Shown here one piece after another: positions 1 to 5,865 of a DNA stretch of 6,064 nucleotides. A program made the position numbers and the translations under genes. The stretch is from Actinomycetota bacterium (GTDB lineage: Bacteria > Actinomycetota > Acidimicrobiia > Acidimicrobiales > Iamiaceae). The notes under the pieces were generated by a model. The model had not been told where the DNA came from. It ran no database searches and saw only the letters and a program-made list of their open reading frames with translations. Numbering within the stretch: position 1 is the stretch's first letter; each line of letters starts with the position of its first letter. Location: NCBI GenBank assembly GCA_017882935.1, contig JADGOP010000158.1, positions 1 to 6,064 on the forward strand. The letters run 5' to 3'.

Positions 1-67
1 CGACCTGCCCGGCGAGGTCGGTCCCGGCGCCGTGCTGCCGCGCGAGCTGCTCACCGTGGCGGGCCTC
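1..67 (+). repeat. Left arm of 67-bp perfect inverted repeat (fold-back)
   Basis: Bases 1-67 are the exact reverse complement of 497-563 (position i pairs with 564-i), and pairing fails at 68/496. The arm runs to the window edge, so its outer limit is unknown. It encodes the LPGEVGPG to TVAGL segment of the oxygenase. The inner 12 bp (56-67, GTGGCGGGCCTC) coincide with the reverse complement of the EARH codons of the catalytic motif and may be natural homology. The outer 55 bp then look like duplicated sequence. Confidence 0.95.
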
Positions 68-592
68 GACCTCGACCTCACCGACGAGCAGTGGGCCACG
101 CTCTCGCGCGAGGAGCTGGCCTCGGTGCTCGACGCCGGGGTGCGGTTCGAGTCGCTGCTGCTCGCCGGCTTCGGCCGCCAGCTGGCGTACACGCCCGACC
201 TGGTCGACCCCCGCGTCGTCTACGCCTTGCACGAGCTGGGCGAGGAGACCCGCCACTCGCGGCTGTTCATCCGCGTCATCGAGCAGATCGGGCCCGCGGC
301 CCGCAACCCCTTCACGCGCGGGCTGCTGCGCCGGGTCGACCGCTTCTTCACCGGCCTCGCGCTGCGCCATGAAGCGCTGTTCATGGTGATGATCCTCACC
401 GGCGAGGAGGGCCCCGACCTGCTGCAGGCGAGGTCGGTCGAGCACCCCGACACCGACCCCTTCGTGCGCGAGGTGAACCGCTACCACCGCGCCGAGGAGG
501 CCCGCCACGGTGAGCAGCTCGCGCGGCAGCACGGCGCCGGGACCGACCTCGCCGGGCAGGTCGAGGTCGGGGTCGATGACCTTGCGGAGTGA
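2..592 (+). CDS. AurF-like diiron oxygenase, body fragment (5' partial, false C-terminus)
   Basis: The encoded protein resembles the AurF (p-aminobenzoate N-oxygenase-like) non-haem diiron oxygenases, which are soluble ferritin-like helical bundles that use O2. The substrate cannot be told from sequence. The frame is open to the window edge; the GTG at 32 is only an internal valine, because the matching - strand copy begins further upstream. Numbering from base 2, probable iron ligands are Glu50 (FES), Glu82 and His85 (EETRHS, an ExxH), Glu135 or Glu136 (TGEEG), and His162, Glu166, His169 (RYHRAEEARH, an HxxxExxH). Spacing from TGEEG to the last motif agrees with AurF. After His169, whose codon ends at 508, the frame reads the antisense strand of its own 5' end (GEQLARQHG to the stop), so those 28 residues are not real. 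About 100 C-terminal residues of a normal family member (AurF is about 336 aa) are missing. Family assignment is confident; the subfamily is not. Confidence 0.8.
   Translation, partial: DLPGEVGPGAVLPRELLTVAGLDLDLTDEQWATLSREELASVLDAGVRFESLLLAGFGRQLAYTPDLVDPRVVYALHELGEETRHSRLFIRVIEQIGPAARNPFTRGLLRRVDRFFTGLALRHEALFMVMILTGEEGPDLLQARSVEHPDTDPFVREVNRYHRAEEARHGEQLARQHGAGTDLAGQVEVGVDDLAE
497..563 (-). repeat. Right arm of 67-bp perfect inverted repeat (fold-back)
   Basis: This is the exact inverted copy of 1-67. Its first 12 bases (497-508) encode E-A-R-H of the HxxxExxH motif on the + strand and V-A-G-L of the N-terminal region on the - strand. This double reading marks the likely switch point between strands. 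To its right the sequence is the genuine upstream end of the - strand gene, its promoter and the divergent regulator. Confidence 0.95.
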
Positions 593-679
593 CGCCGCGT
601 TGAGCCGTCGCACCCTCACGGTGCGGGCGTCGCGGTCGGCGTCGACGGGGGCAGGGCTCGCGGCGGGTGCGATCGTCAT
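497..679 (-). CDS. N-terminal fragment of the same diiron oxygenase (true 5' end)
   Basis: Read on the - strand from an ATG at 679-677, the protein starts MTIAPAASPAPVDADRDA, continues through RRLNAASLRKVIDPDLDLPG, and then reads PGAVLPRELLTVAGL. The last 22 residues are identical to those encoded by 2-67 on the + strand and are in the same frame. RRLN.ASLRKV.DPD followed by LP.ELLTVAGL is the kind of N-terminus seen in actinobacterial AurF-like oxygenases. The frame stays open down to the window edge, but below 497 it is only the antisense of the oxygenase body. Joining 679-564 to 1-508 gives an uninterrupted 624-nt frame (208 codons), so these are two parts of one gene. The -10 box ends only 7 nt from the ATG, so translation is probably leaderless. 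Confidence 0.65.
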
Positions 680-686
680 GACGCCC

Positions 687-715
687 ACCCTAGAGGAAGT
701 GTTGGATTCGGTCAA
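687..715 (-). promoter_or_regulatory. Promoter of the diiron oxygenase gene
   Basis: On the - strand there is a -35 box TTGACC (715-710), a 17-bp spacer, and a -10 box TAGGGT (692-687). This is close to the primary-sigma consensus TTGACA-17-TAnnnT. The expected start of transcription (about 680) falls on or next to the ATG at 679, so the mRNA would be leaderless or nearly so, and no Shine-Dalgarno sequence is present. The -35 box lies at the centre of the 696-726 palindrome. Confidence 0.6.
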
Positions 716-726
716 TCCAACACTTC
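696..726. promoter_or_regulatory. Perfect palindrome, probable TetR operator
   Basis: Two 13-bp arms, GAAGTGTTGGATT and AATCCAACACTTC, are exact inverted copies around the 5-bp spacer CGGTC. The palindrome lies between the divergent oxygenase and TetR genes and covers the oxygenase -35 box. It ends five bases before the regulator's -10 box. It is A+T-rich against a very G+C-rich background. Size, symmetry and position are what is expected of a TetR-family dimer (or pair of dimers) operator controlling both genes. That the neighbouring TetR binds it is an inference. Confidence 0.8.
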
Positions 727-730
727 GTGG

Positions 731-736
731 TACGGT
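731..736 (+). promoter_or_regulatory. -10 element of the tetR promoter (leaderless start)
   Basis: TACGGT matches TAnnnT and occupies -12 to -7 if transcription starts at the A of the ATG at 743. There is no Shine-Dalgarno sequence in the six bases between them, so the regulator mRNA is probably leaderless, as is common in Actinobacteria. No good -35 box is seen 17-18 bp upstream; that region is the palindrome. Confidence 0.5.
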
Positions 737-742
737 CCGCCG

Positions 743-1363
743 ATGGCGGTCGACCCGGAAGAGCTCGAGCCCACCAAGGGCGCACGCACCCGTCAGGCCA
801 TCCTCGACGTCGCGGTGCGCCAGCTCGCCGCTGCCGGGCTGCGCGGCACCTCGGTGCCCGCCGTCGCCCGTGAGGTGGGTCTCAGCGCCAGCGCGGTCTA
901 CGCCTACTTCCCCACCAAGCTGCGGCTGTTCGAGGCCGCGGTCGATGCCGACGTGGCCGGGCTCGTCGCCGAGGCCCTGCCCGACGTGATCGAGGGCAGC
1001 TTCGACCGTGACTTCGCCGGCGTCTTCGCCCGCCTGCTCGCTGCGCTCGACCACCACCCGCTGGCGCGACGCATCATCGCCGGCGAGGAGGGCGCAGGCG
1101 CCGAGCGCCTCGCGATGCTCCCCACCGAGGTGCAGCTGCGAGTCGGCCTCGCCACAGCCATCCGGCGGGGGCAGGCCGAGGGGACGGTGCGCGCCGACGT
1201 CGACCCCGACGACCTCGCCAGCGGGCTCGAGGCGGTGGTGATCGCGCTCCTCATCGCCATCCTCCAGACGGGCGGCCGGCCCGACCCCGGGTACTCGAGC
1301 GGCGTGCTCACGGTCCTCGACGCCGCCATGCGCCCGGCGCCGCCCGAACGACCCGCGCGGTGA
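743..1363 (+). CDS. TetR/AcrR-family transcriptional regulator
   Basis: This is a 206-residue protein, the usual TetR size. Residues 15-60 form the N-terminal DNA-binding domain: ARTRQAILDVAVRQLAAAGL is helix 1, and about 36-57 (TSVPAVAREVGLSASAVYAYF) is the helix-turn-helix ending in the family's typical YxYFPTK. Residues 70-200 are a helical ligand-binding and dimerisation domain whose ligand cannot be read. The ATG at 743 is chosen because the -10 box sits at leaderless distance and the family domain starts soon after it. The gene is divergent from the diiron oxygenase, with a perfect palindrome between them, so it most likely represses the oxygenase and itself. Its TGA overlaps the GTG start of the next gene (GTGA), which suggests translational coupling. 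Confidence 0.93.
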   Translation: MAVDPEELEPTKGARTRQAILDVAVRQLAAAGLRGTSVPAVAREVGLSASAVYAYFPTKLRLFEAAVDADVAGLVAEALPDVIEGSFDRDFAGVFARLLAALDHHPLARRIIAGEEGAGAERLAMLPTEVQLRVGLATAIRRGQAEGTVRADVDPDDLASGLEAVVIALLIAILQTGGRPDPGYSSGVLTVLDAAMRPAPPERPAR

Positions 1364-1962
1364 ACGGGACCCCCGACCCCTCCCGCGCGCCTCGCCGCAT
1401 CTCGCTCGTCGGCAACGCCGGGTCCGGCAAGTCGACGCTCGGCCGCCGTCTCGCGGCGCGCCTCGGCGTGCCGTTCGAGGAGCTCGACGGCCACTTCCAC
1501 CAACCGGGCTGGACCGAGCGCCCCGCCGACGAGTTCCTCGAGGTGATCGACGCGCTCACCCGGGCCGACGGGTGGGTCATCGACGGCAACTACCGGACCG
1601 TGGTGCTCGACGGCCCCGTGTGGGAGCGGGCCGACACGGTCGTGTGGCTCGACCTCCCCCGCCGCACCGTCATGGCCCAGGTGGTGCGCCGCACGGTGCG
1701 CCGGGTCACGACGCGGCAGGAGCTGTGGAACGGCAACCGTGAGCCGCTCGGCAACCTCTGGCGCCTCGACCCGCAGCGCTCGATCGTCGCCTGGGCCTGG
1801 ACGCAGCACGCCAAGTACGTCGAGCGCTACGGCGCCGCCATGACCGACCCCCGCTTCGGGCACCTCCGCTTCGTGCGCCTGCGCTCGCGCGCCGAGGCCG
1901 AGGCCTGGCTCGGCACGTTCGGGGTGGCCGAGGCGGCAGACTGGGAGGGCCATGGACCCTGA
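1360..1962 (+). CDS. P-loop kinase of the adenylate kinase/FlaR (topology modulation)-like family
   Basis: This is a 200-residue P-loop NTPase. Walker A is GNAGSGKST at residues 18-26, after the strand RRISLV. It is followed by ELDGHFHQPGW (41-51), WVIDGNYR (72-79), ADTVVWLDLPRRTVM (91-105), and a basic RRTVRRV stretch (110-116) with RQELWNGNRE (119-128). That series is typical of small actinobacterial proteins annotated as adenylate kinase or DNA topology modulation protein FlaR-like. These are predicted to be nucleotide or small-molecule kinases; the substrate is unknown and the FlaR name says little about function. The GTG start at 1360 overlaps the tetR stop, and the 3' end overlaps the next gene by 11 bp, so all three are probably one transcript. 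A link to the oxygenase is not shown by the sequence. Confidence 0.85.
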   Translation: MNGTPDPSRAPRRISLVGNAGSGKSTLGRRLAARLGVPFEELDGHFHQPGWTERPADEFLEVIDALTRADGWVIDGNYRTVVLDGPVWERADTVVWLDLPRRTVMAQVVRRTVRRVTTRQELWNGNREPLGNLWRLDPQRSIVAWAWTQHAKYVERYGAAMTDPRFGHLRFVRLRSRAEAEAWLGTFGVAEAADWEGHGP

Positions 1963-2482
1963 CTCCCCCGACGACGACCCCACCATCACCATCGCCAAGC
2001 CCGACGAGCTGCTGGCGCTGCACGGGGTGACCGCCGAGCTGTTCGAGTCGCTCCGCAACTGGTTCGACGTGCCGCCCCACGTCACCCTCGACCTGCGCGA
2101 GGTCGACTCCGCGGTCACCGAGCTGGGTGACCCGGTGCTCATCGCCGCCATGGCCATGCGCAAGCTCCAGGCGCTGAACCTGCTCTCGACACCGGGCGTC
2201 ATGACCACCACCGACGTCGTCGTCACCATCGTCGGCGACCTCGACCGCGCGCTGCTCCAGGCACCCACCATGCGGCTGCGGGTGCAGGCCGCCGAGACCG
2301 ACTGGGACGAGGCCTTCGAGCTGCTCGCCGACGACGACGGCCCCGAGGGCAGCGAGGCCCCGGCCGACACCGCCGCCGCCGACCCCGAGGCCGAGCGCTT
2401 CCAAGAGCTGCACGGCTACCTCCACCAGGCCGTGCACGCCGTGATCGAGGCCTCGGAAGGGCAGATCCGCTATCTGGTCTAG
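1952..2482 (+). CDS. Hypothetical acidic protein
   Basis: I do not recognise this 176-residue protein. It begins with an acidic, probably disordered tail (DPDSPDDDP). Residues 12-125 look folded, with mixed strands and helices: ITIAKPDELLALHGVTAEL, then VTLDLREVDSAV, a helix around VLIAAMAMRKLQAL (62-75), and TDVVVTIVGDLDRALL (87-102). A DDDGPEGSEAPADTAAADPE linker (about 127-146) leads to a C-terminal helix (AERFQELHGYLHQAVHAVIE). No signal peptide, membrane segment or cysteine is visible. The ATG at 1952 has GGAGG three bases upstream and lies inside the kinase gene, so coupling is likely. Codon use matches its neighbours, which supports a real gene. It ends 17 bp from the stop of the convergent anti-sigma gene; no terminator hairpin is evident there. 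Confidence 0.8.
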   Translation: MDPDSPDDDPTITIAKPDELLALHGVTAELFESLRNWFDVPPHVTLDLREVDSAVTELGDPVLIAAMAMRKLQALNLLSTPGVMTTTDVVVTIVGDLDRALLQAPTMRLRVQAAETDWDEAFELLADDDGPEGSEAPADTAAADPEAERFQELHGYLHQAVHAVIEASEGQIRYLV

Positions 2483-2499
2483 CGCCCGGTCCGCGGCGG

Positions 2500-3009
2500 C
2501 TAGCGATCGCGGACGACGGCGGTGACCGTGGTCCCGGTGGGAGCCGAGTCGAACTCGACGTGGTCGGCCAGGAACTGGATGAGGGGCAGCCCGAGCCCCC
2601 GCTCGAAGTCGAGGCGGGCGGGGTCGGTGACCGGCGGGTGGGGGGTCGTGGGCGGCTCGAACCCGGAACCACAGTCGGTCACCGCCACCACGACCTCGTG
2701 CAGCGCGACCGTGCAGTTGATGCGCACCGCGTCGGCGCCGTCGATGACGGCCGAGTCGATGCGCGTGGCGGCCTCCTCGGCCAGGAGGCTCACCGAGGCG
2801 CCCAGCCGGGCCGCGCTGGCGCGCCAGTTCGCCTCCATGGCGTTGGTGCAGACCTCCGACACCACCAGCCGCAGGTCGGCGATGCGGCCGTCGTCGAGCG
2901 AGGGCCCGACCGACGCGGCCGCGCCCACCACCAGCCGGGCCAGCGCCAGGAAGTCGGGACGGGCCGGGATGGTGAGGCGGATCTCACTGGCGCCAGGCTG
3001 CTCCGGCAT
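2500..3009 (-). CDS. Anti-sigma factor, RsbW/SpoIIAB-type serine kinase (HATPase)
   Basis: This is a 169-residue GHKL ATPase of the anti-sigma kinase type. Such proteins bind a sigma factor in one partner state and phosphorylate a STAS antagonist. The N box is E52-V-C-T-N56-A (Glu base and Mg-binding Asn), G1 is D112-C-G-S-G116, and G2 is RGLGLPLI (137-144). The C-terminus TGTTVTAVV is the usual last strand. Residues about 61-95 form an Ala-rich insertion between the N box and the next strand that makes the protein longer than classical SpoIIAB/RsbW (about 140-160 aa). The ATG is three bases after the stop of the STAS gene with no clear Shine-Dalgarno sequence, so it is probably translated by coupling. 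Its likely partner is that STAS protein. In Streptomyces the gene at this position (SCO3548, from memory) is the anti-sigma partner of BldG. The target sigma factor is not in the window. Confidence 0.88.
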   Translation of the reverse strand: MPEQPGASEIRLTIPARPDFLALARLVVGAAASVGPSLDDGRIADLRLVVSEVCTNAMEANWRASAARLGASVSLLAEEAATRIDSAVIDGADAVRINCTVALHEVVVAVTDCGSGFEPPTTPHPPVTDPARLDFERGLGLPLIQFLADHVEFDSAPTGTTVTAVVRDR

Positions 3010-3012
3010 CGG

Positions 3013-3348
3013 TCAGGCCGCGACGGCGGAGTCGACCGACTCGTGCAGCGTGAACACCTTCGACAGCCCGGTGATGTCGAACACCTTGACGATCCGTGGT
3101 TGCGTGCACACCAGCGTGAGCTCACCGTCCTGCAGCCGCACCCGCTTGAGCGCGCCCACGAGCACACCCAGGCCGGTGGAGTCGAGGAAGTCGACGCCCT
3201 CGAGGTCGACCACCAGGTGGTGGTGGCCCTCGTTGACGAGCTGCACCAGCTGCTCGCGCAGCCGGGGGGCGGTGGCCACGTCGACCTCACCGGAGACGGC
3301 GAGGACGGTCCAGCGGTCACGCTGCGTGACGTCGAGTCCGAGATCCAT
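3013..3348 (-). CDS. bldG: Anti-anti-sigma factor, STAS domain, BldG-like
   Basis: This is a 111-residue single STAS domain covering the whole protein. Key segments are [16 protein letters not shown] (19-34), [20 protein letters not shown] (44-63), [15 protein letters not shown] (67-81) and [10 protein letters not shown] (90-99). Ser57 in DFLDSTGLG is the residue phosphorylated by anti-sigma kinases in SpoIIAA, RsbV and BldG. The unphosphorylated form binds the kinase and frees the sigma factor. The sequence is strikingly like Streptomyces BldG (113 aa), including MDL at the start and [18 protein letters not shown]. Context agrees: an anti-sigma kinase follows after 3 bp, and a helicase is divergent. 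The ATG at 3348 is preceded at 8 bp by AAGGAG. The - strand frame is open far upstream across the helicase, but that is antisense and not part of the gene. Use of the symbol rests on similarity and synteny. Confidence 0.92.
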   Translation of the reverse strand: MDLGLDVTQRDRWTVLAVSGEVDVATAPRLREQLVQLVNEGHHHLVVDLEGVDFLDSTGLGVLVGALKRVRLQDGELTLVCTQPRIVKVFDITGLSKVFTLHESVDSAVAA

Positions 3349-3474
3349 GGGGGGAGCTCCTTGCCGCCGAGAGAGCGACAGGAACCTTACAGGACGCAAG
3401 AACTCCCGGCGTCGGGTGCGCCGCGCAATGATCAGCACCGACCGTGCCCCCGGCGGCACCCTGGCGCGCCTGCG
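3349..3474. promoter_or_regulatory. Divergent intergenic region between bldG-like and helicase genes
   Basis: This 126-bp gap must hold promoters for both directions. On the - strand TAAGGT (3389-3384) is a plausible -10 box for the bldG operon, about 35 bp before its ATG, but no clear -35 box is seen, so it could be read by an alternative sigma factor. No good promoter or Shine-Dalgarno sequence is seen for the helicase. There is no strong palindrome; a 5-bp arm pair GACGC/GCGTC (3393-3397, 3410-3414) is too weak to call. Confidence 0.4.
3357..3362 (-). promoter_or_regulatory. Shine-Dalgarno of the bldG-like gene
   Basis: AAGGAG on the - strand lies 8 bases before the ATG at 3348. It is the strongest ribosome binding site in the window and fixes the STAS start against the very long open frame upstream. 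Confidence 0.8.
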
Positions 3475-5865
3475 ATGAGCGGCGCCGGCTTCGGTCACTT
3501 CGCCGCGGTGCTCGCCGAGCTGGAGCGCCTGGGCGAGCCCGAGCGCGGCGGCGAGCCGACCGACGCCGAGGGCCTCATCCGGGTCGAGCACCTGCCGGCG
3601 CGCGCCGCCCGCCACGCCGACACCGCGCTCCCCCTTCCGCCCTCCGTCCGCGACCGCCTGGGCGTCGCCGACCTGTGGTCGCACCAGGCGCGGGCCCTCG
3701 ACCTGGTGCGCCAAGGCCACTCGGTGGCAATCGCCACGGGCACCGCGTCGGGCAAGTCGCTGGTGTACCAGGCCGCCATCGGCGACGCCGCGCACGTTGC
3801 GGCCACCGCGGGTGACGCCCCGGGCGCGCCCGCCAACGCCCTCCTCCTCTTCCCCACGAAGGCGCTCGCACACGACCAGCTCCGGGCGCTCACCGAGCTC
3901 GACCTCCCAGGCGTGGTGGCGGCCGCGTACGACGGCGACAGCTCGCCCGAGGAGCGCACCTGGGTGCGGCGCAACGCCACGGTGGTGTTCACCAACCCCG
4001 ACATGCTCCACGTCGGCATGCTCCCCGCGCACGCCCGCTGGGCCACCTTCCTGCGCAACCTCCGCTACGTCGTGGTCGACGAGCTCCACACGCTCCGGGG
4101 GATCTTCGGCAGCCACGTGGCGCACGTGCTGCGGCGGTTGCGACGGCTGTGCGCGTTCTACGGATCCGACCCCACGTTCGTCTTCTGCTCGGCCACCATC
4201 GGCCGCCCCGCCCACCTCGCCGCGGCGCTCAGCGGTCTCGACGTCACCGAGATCCTCGACGACGGGGCACCGCGCGGCGACCGCTACGTGGCGCTGTTCA
4301 ACCCACCCCTGCTCGACGCGCGCACCGGGGCCCGCGAGTCGACCACCCGGCTCACCGCAGCGATCACCGCGGCCCTGGTCGGCGCCGACCACCGCACCAT
4401 CGCGTTCACGCGCAGCCGCCGCGCCACCGAGGTCGTGGCCGCCGAGGTCGCCCGGCGCCTGCCCCCCGCCGATGCCGGGCTGGTGCGGCCCTACCGCGCC
4501 GGCTACCTGGCCACCGAGCGCCGTGCCATCGAGGCCGAGCTCTTCAGCGGCCGCCTCAAGGGGGTCGTCGCCACGAGCGCGCTCGAGCTGGGCGTCGACA
4601 TCGGCGGGCTCGACGCCTCCGTGATGAGTGGCTTCCCCGGCACCATCGCCTCGCTGTGGCAGCAGATCGGGCGCGCCGGACGCCGCACCGGGCCGTCGCT
4701 GGCCGTCCTCGTGGCCGGCACCGACCAGCTCGACCAGTACCTCATGACGCACCCCGACGAGGTCTTCACGCGGCCACCTGAGCCCGCGGTGGTGAACCCG
4801 GCCAACCCCTTCGTGCTCGACCCCCAACTCGCCTGCGCGGCGTTCGAGCAACCGCTCACCTCCGACGACGCGGTGTGGTGGGGCGACCTGCTCGACGACG
4901 GGGTGCGGCGGCTGGTCCTGGCCGACCGGCTGCGGTTCCGCCCGGTGCGCGTCCTGCGCCGGGGCGCCTCCACCGAGGGCGACGAGCCGAAGGTGGCGGC
5001 GGTGTGGTCCGGACGCGGCGATCCGGCGCCCGACATCGGGCTGCGCAGCGGGTCTGGCGGCGAGATCCGCATCGCCCTGCCCTCGGGTGTGCTGGTGGGC
5101 ACCGTCGACTCGGCCCGGGCGGCAGCGACGGTGCACCCTGGCGCCAGCTACCTGCACCAGGGCCAGGCCTACCGCGTGCAGCTGCTCGACTACGACGACC
5201 GGGCGGCCATCGTGGAGCCCGACAACGGCGCCACGACCACCCGGCCCCGCAGCTCGTCGGACCTCGACCTCCTCGGCACCGACCGCACCCGGCAGGTCGG
5301 CGCGCTGACGTTGTCGCTCGGTCCGGTCGCGGTGCGCTCGCAGGTGGTGGGCTACCAGCGCACCGACTCGTTCACGGGTGAGGTCATCGAGAACGTCGAC
5401 CTCGAGCTCCCCCCGAGCACCCTCGTCACCCGGTCGTTCTGGTACACGTTCGACGCCGGGGTGGTGGCCGCATCGGGCGTGTCGCCCGAGCGCCTGCCCG
5501 GCGCCCTGCACGCCCTCGAGCACGCCGCCATCGGGCTGCTCCCCCTCTTCACCATCTGCGACCGCTGGGACGTGGGCGGCATCTCCACGCTGTGGCTCGA
5601 CGACACCGGCGCGCCCACGGTGGCCATCTACGACGGGTACCCGGGTGGCGCGGGGGTGGCGGAGCTGGGGTTCGACGCCGCCGATCGCCACCTCGCCGCG
5701 ACGCTCGCCGCCATCGAGGCGTGCGGCTGCCTCGCGGGGTGCCCGTCGTGCGTGCAGTCGCCCAAGTGCGGCAACGGCAACGAGCCGCTCGACAAGGCCG
5801 GGGCCGTGGCCCTGCTGCGGGCAGGGCTGTCTATCCCTCGACCGCCATGGTGGCCGACGCGCTGA
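3475..5865 (+). CDS. DEAD/DEAH-box helicase with C-terminal DUF1998/Zn-binding Cys cluster (MrfA/YprA-like)
   Basis: This is a 796-residue superfamily 2 helicase, complete. Visible motifs are the Q-motif-like LWSHQ (67-71), Walker [10 protein letters not shown] (87-95), PTKALAHDQ (127-135), TNPDML (173-178), the Walker B box VDELH (201-205), SAT (239-241), the second RecA domain with IAFTRSRR (309-316), [15 protein letters not shown] (366-380), and motif VI QIGRAGR (397-403). After a long middle region the C-terminus has Cys750, 752, 756, 759 and 765 in [20 protein letters not shown], the DUF1998-type metal site of Bacillus MrfA (YprA), a 3'-5' helicase for repair of mitomycin-type DNA damage. 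An MrfB nuclease partner is not in the window. The ATG at 3475 is chosen because the typical [12 protein letters not shown] opening follows it and upstream in-frame sequence is antisense to bldG. A helicase at this place beside bldG is known in Streptomyces (SCO3550), and Rv3649 is the probable mycobacterial counterpart (both from memory). Confidence 0.93.
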   Translation: MSGAGFGHFAAVLAELERLGEPERGGEPTDAEGLIRVEHLPARAARHADTALPLPPSVRDRLGVADLWSHQARALDLVRQGHSVAIATGTASGKSLVYQAAIGDAAHVAATAGDAPGAPANALLLFPTKALAHDQLRALTELDLPGVVAAAYDGDSSPEERTWVRRNATVVFTNPDMLHVGMLPAHARWATFLRNLRYVVVDELHTLRGIFGSHVAHVLRRLRRLCAFYGSDPTFVFCSATIGRPAHLAAALSGLDVTEILDDGAPRGDRYVALFNPPLLDARTGARESTTRLTAAITAALVGADHRTIAFTRSRRATEVVAAEVARRLPPADAGLVRPYRAGYLATERRAIEAELFSGRLKGVVATSALELGVDIGGLDASVMSGFPGTIASLWQQIGRAGRRTGPSLAVLVAGTDQLDQYLMTHPDEVFTRPPEPAVVNPANPFVLDPQLACAAFEQPLTSDDAVWWGDLLDDGVRRLVLADRLRFRPVRVLRRGASTEGDEPKVAAVWSGRGDPAPDIGLRSGSGGEIRIALPSGVLVGTVDSARAAATVHPGASYLHQGQAYRVQLLDYDDRAAIVEPDNGATTTRPRSSSDLDLLGTDRTRQVGALTLSLGPVAVRSQVVGYQRTDSFTGEVIENVDLELPPSTLVTRSFWYTFDAGVVAASGVSPERLPGALHALEHAAIGLLPLFTICDRWDVGGISTLWLDDTGAPTVAIYDGYPGGAGVAELGFDAADRHLAATLAAIEACGCLAGCPSCVQSPKCGNGNEPLDKAGAVALLRAGLSIPRPPWWPTR

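Noticed and set aside
1..496. Continuation of the - strand oxygenase frame (open from 679 to the window edge)
   Set aside because: Below 497 it is the antisense of the oxygenase body. It is open only because of the fold-back and the G+C content.
510..989. A + strand frame across the operator into tetR
   Set aside because: It crosses the palindrome and promoters and has Ser/Pro/Arg-rich shadow composition. The TetR frame at 743 is clearly the real one.
904..2370. A 488-codon - strand frame opposite TetR, kinase and hypothetical genes
   Set aside because: Its Ser/Arg/Ala-rich composition with no domain pattern is the antisense shadow of well-supported + strand genes.
2483..2499. Possible terminator between the convergent hypothetical and anti-sigma genes
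   Set aside because: The gap is only 17 bp with a 6-bp CCGCGG palindrome and no T-run; too weak to call.
3393..3414. Short inverted repeat GACGC/GCGTC between bldG and the helicase
   Set aside because: Five-bp G+C arms with a 12-nt gap are expected by chance in this sequence.
2560..3474. In-frame upstream extension of the helicase
   Set aside because: It runs antisense through the anti-sigma and STAS genes, and its residues do not resemble helicase sequence. The family's N-terminus begins at the ATG at 3475.
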